Under the pieces are notes generated by a model that made no database searches, was not told the origin of the DNA, and saw only the letters and a program-made list of their open reading frames with translations. A DNA stretch of 64,000 bases, taken from contig NZ_KE384187.1 of the NCBI RefSeq assembly GCF_000424445.1, positions 257,815-321,814 of the forward strand. Reading direction: 5' to 3'. Positions 8,215 through 15,797 of this stretch are shown here, piece by piece (positions within the stretch are counted from its first letter, which is position 1; each line of letters starts with the position of its first letter). This DNA is from Oribacterium sp. NK2B42. GTDB taxonomy: Bacteria; Bacillota; Clostridia; Lachnospirales; Lachnospiraceae. The position numbers were made by a program, and so were the translations under genes.

Positions 8215-9480
8215 ATGAAAAATATCATTACTGAATCAAACAGGGATTTTATATGGAATGCGCTGGGCAGTCTCATCTATGCAATGGCCTCCATCGTGCT
8301 TGCCTTTGCGGTGATACGAATCGCAGGCCCCTCGGAGGGAGGAATATTCGGCTTCGGCTTCTCCACCCTCGGACAGCAGATGTTCATCATTTCCTACTTC
8401 GGCATCAGACCGTTTCATATAACTGACATGAAAAGGCAGTTCAGCTTTTCTGATTATCTTCTTACGAGACGGATCACCTCGATGCTTGCTTTTTTGGGAA
8501 GCATTTTGTTTGTCAGTATACAGATTGTAGAAGGAAATTATGATATCCATAAGTCACTTATTCTTGTGCTGCTGTCTTTATATAAGATCATAGACGGTTA
8601 TGCCGATGTTTATGAGTCAGAGCTTCAGAGGCAGGAAAAGCTGTATAGAACCGGACAATCTCTAGCATTTCGAACAAGTCTTTCGGTTATGACATTGCTT
8701 CTTGTACTGCTTGTGTCGGGAAATCTTCTGATCGCGGTTGCGGCAGCAGATGTGATGCAGATAATGGGAACAAGACTTTTTGCGGTGAGAGTTCTCGGAA
8801 AGGGACTCGCACCGACGGCTCATGAATTTAAAAAAGCCTATGAGCTCATTTCTTCGACAGCCCTTTTGTTCCTAAGTGTTTTCGTGGACTTTTACATTTT
8901 CTCGGCCTCAAAGTATGCCATTGACGCCGAGCTTTCGGATGCGGCTTCCGGGTACTTTAATGTACTTTTTATGCCCACATCCTTTATTTATCTCATCGCG
9001 AATTTTCTTATCAGGCCGATGCTTACAAAGCTTGCGACCTACTACAGCGAGAAAAACAAGAAGGCTTTTGATCATACATGCATTTATATGGTAAAGGCGG
9101 TTGCGGCATTAAGTGTTTTGATACTGGTTCTGACCTTTATCTTCGGACGTTTCGGCCTCGGAATATTTGAATTTCTTCTGGGACCTTCCGCTGATGGAAA
9201 GCTTCGGTCCGAATTCATGACCTTTGTACTTCTCATAGCCGGCGGCTCGCTTTATGCCTTTGCCAATGTCATGTACTACATTCTCGTGACCGTTCGTAAA
9301 CAGCTTCAGATTTTTATAGGATATGTGATGACGGCTGCGGTGGCAGTATTAACCGCAGGCCCCATGGTCAGGACACAGGGTATGTTCGGAGGCGCCCTTA
9401 ACTATGTTATGCTAATGTCTATACTGACGGTAATCTTTTCGGCTTATACTTTTGTTTCAACCAGGGACATCAGTAAATAA
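8215..9480 (+). CDS. oligosaccharide flippase (Wzx/MOP superfamily)
   Basis: A 421-residue polytopic protein with about 12 predicted membrane segments and the N-terminal pattern of polysaccharide flippases (NALGSLIYAMASIVLAFAVIRIAG). It would move undecaprenyl-linked repeat units across the membrane. It starts 6 bases after the preceding glycosyltransferase stop, with only a weak AGGTAAG upstream, so coupling is likely. It overlaps no other gene. A charged loop near 190-210 and a long C-terminal helix bundle are visible. MATE family membership is less likely given the operon context. Confidence 0.82.
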   Translation: MKNIITESNRDFIWNALGSLIYAMASIVLAFAVIRIAGPSEGGIFGFGFSTLGQQMFIISYFGIRPFHITDMKRQFSFSDYLLTRRITSMLAFLGSILFVSIQIVEGNYDIHKSLILVLLSLYKIIDGYADVYESELQRQEKLYRTGQSLAFRTSLSVMTLLLVLLVSGNLLIAVAAADVMQIMGTRLFAVRVLGKGLAPTAHEFKKAYELISSTALLFLSVFVDFYIFSASKYAIDAELSDAASGYFNVLFMPTSFIYLIANFLIRPMLTKLATYYSEKNKKAFDHTCIYMVKAVAALSVLILVLTFIFGRFGLGIFEFLLGPSADGKLRSEFMTFVLLIAGGSLYAFANVMYYILVTVRKQLQIFIGYVMTAAVAVLTAGPMVRTQGMFGGALNYVMLMSILTVIFSAYTFVSTRDISK

Positions 9481-9490
9481 AGGAATGCTA

Positions 9491-10423
9491 ATGAAAACAG
9501 TTGATGTTATCATCCCGACCTACAAACCGGGATCCAAGTTCATAAGGCAGCAGGAGATGCTCCGCAGGCAGACTTATCCTGTAAACCGTGTGATCATCGT
9601 TAACACGGAAGAAAAATACCTGGACATAAGTCTCCTCCGGGATTATGACAGTGTTTCCGTGACGAACATTTCTGCTGAAGAATTTGATCATGGAGCCACC
9701 AGAAATCTCGGGGTTTCCAAATCCCGTGCGGATTATTTTCTTATGATGACGGACGATGCGGTGCCGAAGGATGAATATCTGATTGAAAATCTTGTCAGGA
9801 TGATGGAGTCATCACAGGAAAAGGAAATCGGTGCGGTTTACGGAAGGCAGCTTGCGACTGGAGAGAGCTCGGAGGATGAGAAGTATTCGAGAAGCTTCAA
9901 CTATCCCGGAAAGTCCTTTGTGAAAACCGTAGAGGATCTGCCGCGTCTTGGCATCAAGACCTATTTTGAGTCCAATGTCTGCTGCCTTTACAGAAGAGAT
10001 GTTTTTGACAGGCTTGGTGGATTTATTGACCATACTATCTTTAATGAGGATATGATCTACTGCTGCAAGATGCTTAAGGCGGGTTTCGCCAGTGCCTATT
10101 GTGCCGAAGCAGCGGTTTTTCATGCACATAATTACACCGGCATGCAGCAGCTGAGAAGAAACTTCGATCTCGGGGTTTCCCAGGCGGATCATCCGGAGGT
10201 ATTCGGTGGTCTTAAGTCAGAAGGAGAAGGCATCAAACTTGTCAAGGGTAATGCGGCTGCACTTATGAAAAAGGGAAAGCTTTTTTCTGTTGTGAGGCTT
10301 ATATGGATTTCCGGCTGCAAGTATATAGGCTTCCGGCTTGGAAAAAATTATAAGAAGCTTTCAAAGAAAACCATAATGAGATTTACAATGAACAAAAATT
10401 ATTGGGGACCTATGGGCCGTTGA
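9491..10423 (+). CDS. glycosyltransferase family 2, rhamnosyltransferase-like
   Basis: A 310-residue GT2 enzyme. It starts VDVIIPTYKPG and carries the stretch EEFDHGATRNLGV (about 60-72), a pattern typical of rhamnosyltransferases of the RgpB/WsaF type. The metal site is MMTDDAVP, and the catalytic region is FNEDMIYCCK. The link to rhamnose is supported by a dTDP-4-dehydrorhamnose epimerase at 61912, although that gene is far away. AAAGGA lies 6 bases before the ATG at 9491; the upstream ATG at 9485 is less well spaced. Confidence 0.84.
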   Translation: MKTVDVIIPTYKPGSKFIRQQEMLRRQTYPVNRVIIVNTEEKYLDISLLRDYDSVSVTNISAEEFDHGATRNLGVSKSRADYFLMMTDDAVPKDEYLIENLVRMMESSQEKEIGAVYGRQLATGESSEDEKYSRSFNYPGKSFVKTVEDLPRLGIKTYFESNVCCLYRRDVFDRLGGFIDHTIFNEDMIYCCKMLKAGFASAYCAEAAVFHAHNYTGMQQLRRNFDLGVSQADHPEVFGGLKSEGEGIKLVKGNAAALMKKGKLFSVVRLIWISGCKYIGFRLGKNYKKLSKKTIMRFTMNKNYWGPMGR

Positions 10424-10473
10424 CTGTATGACGAAAAAGCCCAAAAAAACTTTTGCTTAGGAGAGATAGTATT

Positions 10474-10941
10474 ATGATGACGCCGCTTTTCAGAGCTGTG
10501 CTGGTGGTTGCATCTGTCGGAACCCTGACAGTGGTACTTAACCGTATACACAAGGCAAAACTGAATATTGAGGATTCTATCTTCTGGATACTTCTGGTGT
10601 TCATGTTTGTGGTGTTTGCGGTATTCCCTGTAGTGCCAGATACATTGGCAGGACTTCTCGGAATCTACAGTACTGCCAACTTCCTGTTCCTCTTCATGAT
10701 ATTTATCCTCATCATGAGACTTTTTTCCATGAGCATGAGGGTGAGCTCTCTTGAGGACAAGCTCAGAAATCTGGTTCAGGAGCTGGCACTTAAGGAAAAG
10801 AATGAAGTGGATGAGAAGACATTGAAATCCACAGCTGATCGGGAAGTCTCTTCAGTGAGGGTTCAGGAAAGACTTGAGGATAAAAATCTGTCAGAAGAAA
10901 TCCATACATCAGAACAGGGTGAGGGAAATGACATCAGTTAA
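10474..10941 (+). CDS. DUF2304 membrane protein
   Basis: A 155-residue protein with three hydrophobic segments in the first 85 residues and a charged, probably coiled-coil cytosolic tail (SSLEDKLRNLVQELALKEKNE). The pattern RIHKAKLNIEDSIFWI is typical of DUF2304 proteins, which occur beside GT2 enzymes in glycan loci and are thought to assist lipid-linked sugar transfer. AGGAGA lies 9 bases before the ATG. An in-frame TTG at 10453 is less likely. It overlaps the next gene by 14 bases. Confidence 0.8.
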   Translation: MMTPLFRAVLVVASVGTLTVVLNRIHKAKLNIEDSIFWILLVFMFVVFAVFPVVPDTLAGLLGIYSTANFLFLFMIFILIMRLFSMSMRVSSLEDKLRNLVQELALKEKNEVDEKTLKSTADREVSSVRVQERLEDKNLSEEIHTSEQGEGNDIS

Positions 10942-12229
10942 GGGCGAGAAACAAAGATATCTTTTATGGGATATATTTAAGGGCTTCGGAATAGTGTTTA
11001 TCGTTTTCGGGCACACCGGAAAGGTTGGCGGTGCCATAGTATATCTTTTCCATCTGGCTCTTTTCTTTTTTGTCACAGGATACTTTTTTAATGAAGAAAA
11101 GTATGGACGGGATCCCTTCAGATATTTCGGAAAACGTATAAAAGGCACCTGGGGAAAGTATATGCTGTATTGCATTTTCTTTGCCATCACCCATAACTTC
11201 TGTGTGATACACGGCCTCATGACACCGGGTTCGGTGATATATGACGGACCGGAGTTTCTGAAATCTGTTATGGGCAGTATGGTGTTTGAGAGACCGGAGC
11301 TATATTCAGGACCCATGTGGTTCGTGCCTCTGTGGCTTTTGGGATCGGTGCTTTTTGCAGGAGTGATATATCTTTCAAACAGGATTTCAGGAGTTTTTGC
11401 CGGTTCCTCTGTGGAAGAGGAAAAAACTCCAAATGATGATGCGGAAAAATCGAAAGTAACTTCCGCAGCGGATTACAAAAGGAGACACAGAGACGAAAAA
11501 AAGTTTGTGAATCTCGCGAGTATCCGAAAAAGATCTGTATCACAGGAATACCAGACTGCTAAAAATATCAGCATAGTGATTTTGTCCTTGCTTTGCCTCA
11601 TCACAGGAATCTATGCAGTAGATAAAGTCATCAACATTCTTTATCATATGGAGCTTGCGTTTGTGATCGAGCCGTTTTTTGCTTTTGGATATTTCATGAA
11701 GAAATACCTTCCGGACTGGCAGGAAAAACCGGGATGGCCCATAATGATTCCGGCAGTGGTATTGATCTTCTTCATCTTCAATAAATTTATAGATGCGGGG
11801 ATATGGTTCGATCTTGCAAGCCAGGATATCTTTGGCTGCTGGTATTATGCTGGCGGAGTTCTGGGCATCATCTTTACCATCATGCTTTCAAAGCTTGTTG
11901 AGAGGGTGGAGGTTAATGATAAGCTCCCGGAAGACAGTAAGCTTAGAGCGTGTCCTTTGTTTACCTGGGGACCGAATCCGGTGGCAGCGTTTCTTGCAGC
12001 TGCCGGAAGATACAGCTTCGATATCATGGCGCTCCACATCTTTGTTTTCAAGATGCTGGATATGCTGCTTAGGAAATTCTACTACAGGGATCCGGTTATG
12101 GATCTGTCACAGTATCCTTCACCTTTATCTCAGCAGTGGTGGGTGCTGTACCTGGTGGTGCCGGTGCTGGTACCGATGCTCGTGGGCATCATGATTGACA
12201 GAATAAAGAGAAGGATACGAGGGAAATAG
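10928..12229 (+). CDS. acyltransferase family 3 membrane protein
   Basis: A 433-residue membrane O-acyltransferase-like protein. The N-terminal motif is LLWDIFKGFGIVFIVFGHTGK, with the conserved His, followed by about ten membrane segments. A long charged cytosolic insertion (about 150-215, rich in Glu, Lys and Arg) is unusual. The fucose 4-O-acetyltransferase subgroup is a possible match because of the FGHTG start and the GPMWFVPLW segment. The ATG at 10928 has an AGGGTGAGG upstream and overlaps the DUF2304 gene by 14 bases. The gene probably acylates the glycan made by this operon and ends it. No clear terminator was seen before the converging gene. Confidence 0.82.
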   Translation: MTSVKGEKQRYLLWDIFKGFGIVFIVFGHTGKVGGAIVYLFHLALFFFVTGYFFNEEKYGRDPFRYFGKRIKGTWGKYMLYCIFFAITHNFCVIHGLMTPGSVIYDGPEFLKSVMGSMVFERPELYSGPMWFVPLWLLGSVLFAGVIYLSNRISGVFAGSSVEEEKTPNDDAEKSKVTSAADYKRRHRDEKKFVNLASIRKRSVSQEYQTAKNISIVILSLLCLITGIYAVDKVINILYHMELAFVIEPFFAFGYFMKKYLPDWQEKPGWPIMIPAVVLIFFIFNKFIDAGIWFDLASQDIFGCWYYAGGVLGIIFTIMLSKLVERVEVNDKLPEDSKLRACPLFTWGPNPVAAFLAAAGRYSFDIMALHIFVFKMLDMLLRKFYYRDPVMDLSQYPSPLSQQWWVLYLVVPVLVPMLVGIMIDRIKRRIRGK

Positions 12230-12330
12230 TCCCATAGGATCTTTGAGCTGGTACAGCGTTTATTATATTTTAGACACTTCTATATACAGTTTCTTATGGC
12301 TGCTTATATTTTGGATGAATAGTCATCTGA

Positions 12331-13806
12331 TTATATTAATCTTGAAACGACAGTATGGTAGCATCCGGCGAGGACTATTCCATCCATCACAATTTCTAAA
12401 AGAAGAAATAGTTTTGGGATTGCTGCTGTTAGGTTTTGGGAAAGCCCTTTTCCCGATATGGTGTTAAGTTTTTCGATAAGACTTTTGATCCACTTTGATC
12501 GGAAGCAAAGGAGCAGTACCGGCAGATATGGGAGGAAGTATCGTCCCTGGATGCCTAAGATGTAGAAGGTGTCCGCCGGGGTGTAGGAAAGCAGCATGCT
12601 GGTGAGCAGTATAAAGGTCAGGAAAATAACGGTTCCTGCCATGATAAGTCTTTTCCATATTTCCGGAACAGGTTCTTCATGGTCATATGCTCCGGTGAGG
12701 ATTGCGCCTATCCAGAATACAAAAAGGAAAGGGGTTGGCGTTGAGAGCCCTCTGTCAAAGGCGCCCAGCCACATGCCGACTGTGGTGCCCAGATACTGGG
12801 TACCCAGGATCTGGAAGGTGTTTCTGATGATGCGGAATACTAAGGTCTTATCCCGGATGAGTTCCGAAAGGTCATGGAGCTTTACGGTATTTACCTCTCC
12901 CGAAGAAGTGAGTTCCGGTGCCTGAGTCACGCCGGAAGCATTGACATAACGGAGTACTTCGCGGAGATTCACAAGGACTATGGAGCCGATTATAAGTGCC
13001 CCGATAAGAAGAACTGTCATGCCCCATCTCATAAGGCTTGGCTTTTTCCACTTTTTAATCGGGATCATAAGACACAGGGCAAAAAGCGTTGCGTAGATCA
13101 TCTTGCAGGGAGAAAGAAGTACCGCCAGAATTCCCATCTCTGCGATATCCCTTATGGTGATAGTCCGGTATTCACTTCCGATGGCGTGGTCAAGGATTAC
13201 CGCCGTAAGGTAAAAGCTCAGCGCTATGATGTAGGAGTCGTAGCTGTAGCTTCCCGTGATTTCAAGGGTCATGGGGAAAAGAGATACTGCAAAAAACACT
13301 TTCTTTCCGACGGGAGTCCTTTTCACGGACAGCGCTCCGAGAACCGAGAAAAGCAATAGGTTCATAAACCTTCCCAGAAACAAAAGTCCGAAGGCGCTGA
13401 GGTGAAGGAGTCTTGCCAGAGTGATTCCCAGGGCAGGCATAAGATATGCAAGGGGCGTTGTTGCCACCGGCTGCTGCAGCGTAATGCTTTCACCTTCTTC
13501 TCTTACGCCGAAGAAGCCATAAGCCTGTATTTCTTTGTAAACCGAGGAGTTCAGTGTCTGGCCGAATACAGTTGCTTTGTTCCAGTCATTGTCGCCTGGC
13601 CAGTTTACGATGTACTCATCCTCTTTTCGTATGATGACATTTCCGTCTGTGTCCCTTGAGGGCTTAAGCATTAGCTTGTTTGAAAGCTCGTAGGCTCCGA
13701 CAAAATGAAGTACTTCGTCCGGTGCCGAAAGCGGCGGGAGCACTGCTGTGAAAAGCATGCCCATTAAAAGAACTGTCAGAAAATATATCTTATATAGTTT
13801 AAGCAT
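12331..13806 (-). CDS. DUF2142 family polytopic membrane protein
   Basis: A 491-residue protein with about 12 hydrophobic segments. The signature PPLSAPDEVLHFVGAYELS in residues 25-43 is the mark of DUF2142, a family with GT-C-like topology in which the early Asp-Glu could serve as the catalytic pair of a polyprenyl-phosphate-dependent glycosyltransferase. That role is inference. A GGGGG stretch lies about 10 bases before the start. It is transcribed opposite to the glycan operon, and its stop lies about 100 bases from that operon's last gene with no obvious terminator between. Confidence 0.82.
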   Translation of the reverse strand: MLKLYKIYFLTVLLMGMLFTAVLPPLSAPDEVLHFVGAYELSNKLMLKPSRDTDGNVIIRKEDEYIVNWPGDNDWNKATVFGQTLNSSVYKEIQAYGFFGVREEGESITLQQPVATTPLAYLMPALGITLARLLHLSAFGLLFLGRFMNLLLFSVLGALSVKRTPVGKKVFFAVSLFPMTLEITGSYSYDSYIIALSFYLTAVILDHAIGSEYRTITIRDIAEMGILAVLLSPCKMIYATLFALCLMIPIKKWKKPSLMRWGMTVLLIGALIIGSIVLVNLREVLRYVNASGVTQAPELTSSGEVNTVKLHDLSELIRDKTLVFRIIRNTFQILGTQYLGTTVGMWLGAFDRGLSTPTPFLFVFWIGAILTGAYDHEEPVPEIWKRLIMAGTVIFLTFILLTSMLLSYTPADTFYILGIQGRYFLPYLPVLLLCFRSKWIKSLIEKLNTISGKGLSQNLTAAIPKLFLLLEIVMDGIVLAGCYHTVVSRLI

Positions 13807-13898
13807 CCGATATATGCCCCCTAAATTTCATAATACTTCTAAACATTGAAAGCATATCATATTAGGGGTGGCAGTTAAACTCTTATATCCACCCGTCC

Positions 13899-13959
13899 GG
13901 AAAATGCAAGGGATGTACTCTCAACTCGCAAGCCTAGGCACCCATCCCTTGCATTTTCC
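13899..13959. repeat. dispersed palindromic element, copy 1 (AAAATGCAAGGGATG family)
   Basis: Perfect 17-bp arms GGAAAATGCAAGGGATG (13899-13915) and its complement (13943-13959) flank a 27-base centre. A second copy of the family is at 33995-34069. It lies in the 296-bp gap between the DUF2142 gene and the next acyltransferase gene. Confidence 0.85.
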
Positions 13960-14102
13960 TCTGTTGCTGATAAAATATACGGGCATTGTTGCTCATATCA
14001 CTTGTTTATTGTGGATTGGATATGTTATTAGTAAAGTTATCTAAATAGAAGCATATCAGGTATGGCTTTTTATGAAACAGATAACTTTTTTAAGAGGTTT
14101 TT

Positions 14103-15287
14103 ATGTCAGAGAAATCAGCTTCAAAGAGGCTTTATTATCTTGATTCAGTTAAGTATATTTTTTGTCTTATTATTTTCTGGGCTCATTTTACAGGTGTGTT
14201 CTGGACCATGTGTGAGGTTAAACCGGATCTGAAGCCGGGGTTTCAGGTGCTTTTTCATCCACCGCTTTCGATACTTGTGGATTCAAATCTTGCACTTTAC
14301 GGTTTCTGCATGCTGGCAGGGTTCCTTGCTGCACATAAAAAGATAAAGTCTGTAAAAGAACTGGTGATACAGTTTATAACAAGATATGTTCGGTTTGTGG
14401 TTCCGTTTTTCTTTATTAACCTGATCGCATTTTTGATTTATTACACCATAGGTTTCCCTACGGTCGTTTCAAGCCAGCTTCTTCATAACAGCTGGGTAGG
14501 TACCTATTACAATCATGCGCCGACTCTTAAGGAACTCATTACCGCTTCACTCACCATGAGTGGAGAACTTAATGGTCCTTTATGGATGATGAAGTACATC
14601 TTCTTCGGAACATGCTTTATCTTTATATATAATTTTGTAAGGGGCCTTATAGAAAAGAAGAATGCTTCTATAGGGGCGGTTAAAATACCGCTTGTTATTT
14701 ATGATATCGCCTGTCTCGTTGTTTTGATTTACAGCTTTTTCCATCTGCCGGAGCCAAATTTTTTCCACTTTCATCTGGTGCTCCTTGGGGTAGTGTTGAA
14801 GCGGGCAAATGAACTTATAAGAAAGGATATTGATATCTTCTTTCTGATTATGGCGCTGCTGCCCGTTTTTCTTGATGCCGGCGGACTTAACAGAATAGTT
14901 TATCCCTTCATGAATGCGCATTTTTCGGCAGCAAGCGAATACTTCAAGTGGAGCATGTACTGGGTAATAGGCTTCAGCTTTTTCCTGATTCTTGGAATCA
15001 TGCATTCACCTATACTGCAAAAAGCGTTGGAGATAAAACCATTGAGAATTCTGGCTCCATCCAATTTCTCCATTTACCTTGTGCATTTTCCGCTCATTAC
15101 CTGCTTTTCTCTTCACCTCTATGTCCTGATGGTAAACCGAATATCCTACAGCAAGGAATTCATAGTTCTCGCAGTTGCCACATTCATAGCCTTATTTGTA
15201 GTGGCATGGGTTTATGAGAAAACAGTTGGAAAGATTCAAAACAAAGTGATCAAAACGATAAATGATAGGATAAAGAATGACGGCTGA
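14103..15287 (+). CDS. acyltransferase family 3 membrane protein
   Basis: A 394-residue membrane protein with about ten hydrophobic segments. It begins LYYLDSVKYIFCLIIFWAHF, the variant of the acyltransferase-3 N-terminal motif in which the usual RxxA is partly changed but the His in the first segment is kept. It is the third member of this family in the window. AAGAGG lies before the ATG. It stands as a single gene after a 296-bp gap and before the toxin-antitoxin module. The acyl acceptor is unknown; surface polysaccharide is the usual target. Confidence 0.82.
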   Translation: MSEKSASKRLYYLDSVKYIFCLIIFWAHFTGVFWTMCEVKPDLKPGFQVLFHPPLSILVDSNLALYGFCMLAGFLAAHKKIKSVKELVIQFITRYVRFVVPFFFINLIAFLIYYTIGFPTVVSSQLLHNSWVGTYYNHAPTLKELITASLTMSGELNGPLWMMKYIFFGTCFIFIYNFVRGLIEKKNASIGAVKIPLVIYDIACLVVLIYSFFHLPEPNFFHFHLVLLGVVLKRANELIRKDIDIFFLIMALLPVFLDAGGLNRIVYPFMNAHFSAASEYFKWSMYWVIGFSFFLILGIMHSPILQKALEIKPLRILAPSNFSIYLVHFPLITCFSLHLYVLMVNRISYSKEFIVLAVATFIALFVVAWVYEKTVGKIQNKVIKTINDRIKNDG

Positions 15288-15305
15288 TCACAAATCATGG
15301 GATAA

Positions 15306-15334
15306 TTGACTTGCGAATGTATGTTTGCTACAAT
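15306..15334 (+). promoter_or_regulatory. promoter of the toxin gene
   Basis: TTGACT (15306-15311), 17 bases, TACAAT (15329-15334). This is a near-consensus vegetative promoter. The start site is expected at about 15342. Confidence 0.82.
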
Positions 15335-15341
15335 TTGAGAT

Positions 15342-15377
15342 GTGCTACCAGTACAAAACGGTAGGCGGTTAGCTCTC
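15342..15377. repeat. left arm of the inverted repeat bounding the toxin-antitoxin module
   Basis: GTGCTACC at the expected toxin RNA start and CGGTTAGCTCTC at its end recur inverted at 15553-15578. The left arm is 10 bases longer in its middle. Confidence 0.85.
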
Positions 15378-15382
15378 TGTCA

Positions 15383-15415
15383 GGAGGGCTTTGGAAGACC
15401 CTCCGGAAAGGAGGG
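15383..15415 (+). promoter_or_regulatory. toxin ribosome-site switch
   Basis: CCCTCC (15399-15404) can pair with GGAGGG at 15383-15388 or with GGAGGG at 15410-15415, which is the ribosome binding site 4 bases before the toxin ATG. The two pairings exclude each other, a layout that suits translational control. Confidence 0.65.
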
Positions 15416-15419
15416 CGCT

Positions 15420-15503
15420 ATGGTGACTTACAGTGATATATTCCAGCTTGGAATTTTAATTGTAGCTATTATTAGTCTTGTTTATAAGATAACAAAAAAG
15501 TAA
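15420..15503 (+). CDS. holin-like type I toxin, 27 residues
   Basis: A short frame encodes 27 residues that begin MVTYSDIFQLGILIVAIISL and end in Lys-rich YKITKK. The MVTYxxxF start, single hydrophobic helix and basic tail are the hallmarks of the putative holin-like toxin family (the TxpA/BsrG type of type I toxins), which insert in the membrane. A very strong ribosome site (AAGGAGGG) lies 4 bases upstream, and a near-consensus promoter lies at 15306. The gene ends in a bidirectional terminator shared with a convergent RNA. No similar frame was noticed elsewhere in the window. The assignment rests on sequence pattern and RNA architecture, not on a search. Confidence 0.85.
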   Translation: MVTYSDIFQLGILIVAIISLVYKITKK

Positions 15504-15540
15504 CCGCCCTCAGCCTCGCAAACTGAACAGTTACTTTTTT
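15494..15540. terminator. bidirectional terminator of the toxin-antitoxin pair
   Basis: Perfect 11-bp arms AAAAAAGTAAC (15494-15504) and GTTACTTTTTT (15530-15540) give a hairpin with a T-run on either strand. The left arm contains the toxin stop codon. Confidence 0.88.
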
Positions 15541-15552
15541 AACTAATCATTT

Positions 15553-15578
15553 GAGAGCTAACCGTCTGCCGGTAGCAC
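15553..15578. repeat. right arm of the inverted repeat bounding the toxin-antitoxin module
   Basis: GAGAGCTAACCG and GGTAGCAC are the inverted counterpart of 15342-15377. On the minus strand this arm forms the 5' part of the predicted antitoxin. Confidence 0.85.
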
Positions 15579-15593
15579 TTCTTTTCAATTAGT

Positions 15594-15622
15594 ATGATAA
15601 CATCGTTGTTTACCTTAGTCAA
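15594..15622 (-). promoter_or_regulatory. promoter of the antitoxin RNA
   Basis: On the minus strand: TTGACT (15622-15617), 17 bases, TATCAT (15599-15594). It has the same -35 hexamer as the toxin promoter. Confidence 0.75.
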
Positions 15623-15797
15623 TACAGCCTCCGGGTTAGGACGTAGTAATAGATTACGAAGGAACTGTCTTATTTACATATTATCTCTGAATGACATGTT
15701 TTTATAAATATTCGATTAGAATAATGTGATATAATAGGTTATTAAGAATTTTCGAGGAGCAGATAGAAAGGCATTCGGAAAATGCCTTTATGAATAT

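Larger units (their letters stand above)
15490..15588 (-). ncRNA. predicted antisense RNA antitoxin
   Basis: A minus-strand RNA of about 95-100 nt is predicted from the promoter at 15594-15622 to the shared terminator at 15494-15540. It would be complementary to the 3' end of the toxin message over about 50 bases, including the last toxin codons. Its 5' end carries the same GTGCTACC and CGGTTAGCTCTC sequences, in sense orientation, as the 5' end of the toxin RNA. This convergent 3'-overlapping layout is that of txpA/ratA and bsrG/SR4. Ends are approximate. Confidence 0.7.

Noticed and set aside
15420..15503. Phage holin gene
   Set aside because: No phage genes lie nearby, and the antisense promoter with shared terminator fits a type I toxin better.
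15520..15532. Dispersed GAACAGTTA/TAACTGTTC motif (also near 30446, 34097, 34366 and 49683)
   Set aside because: The 9-mer occurs slightly more often than chance, but contexts differ and no larger repeat links the copies except within the 282-bp palindrome.
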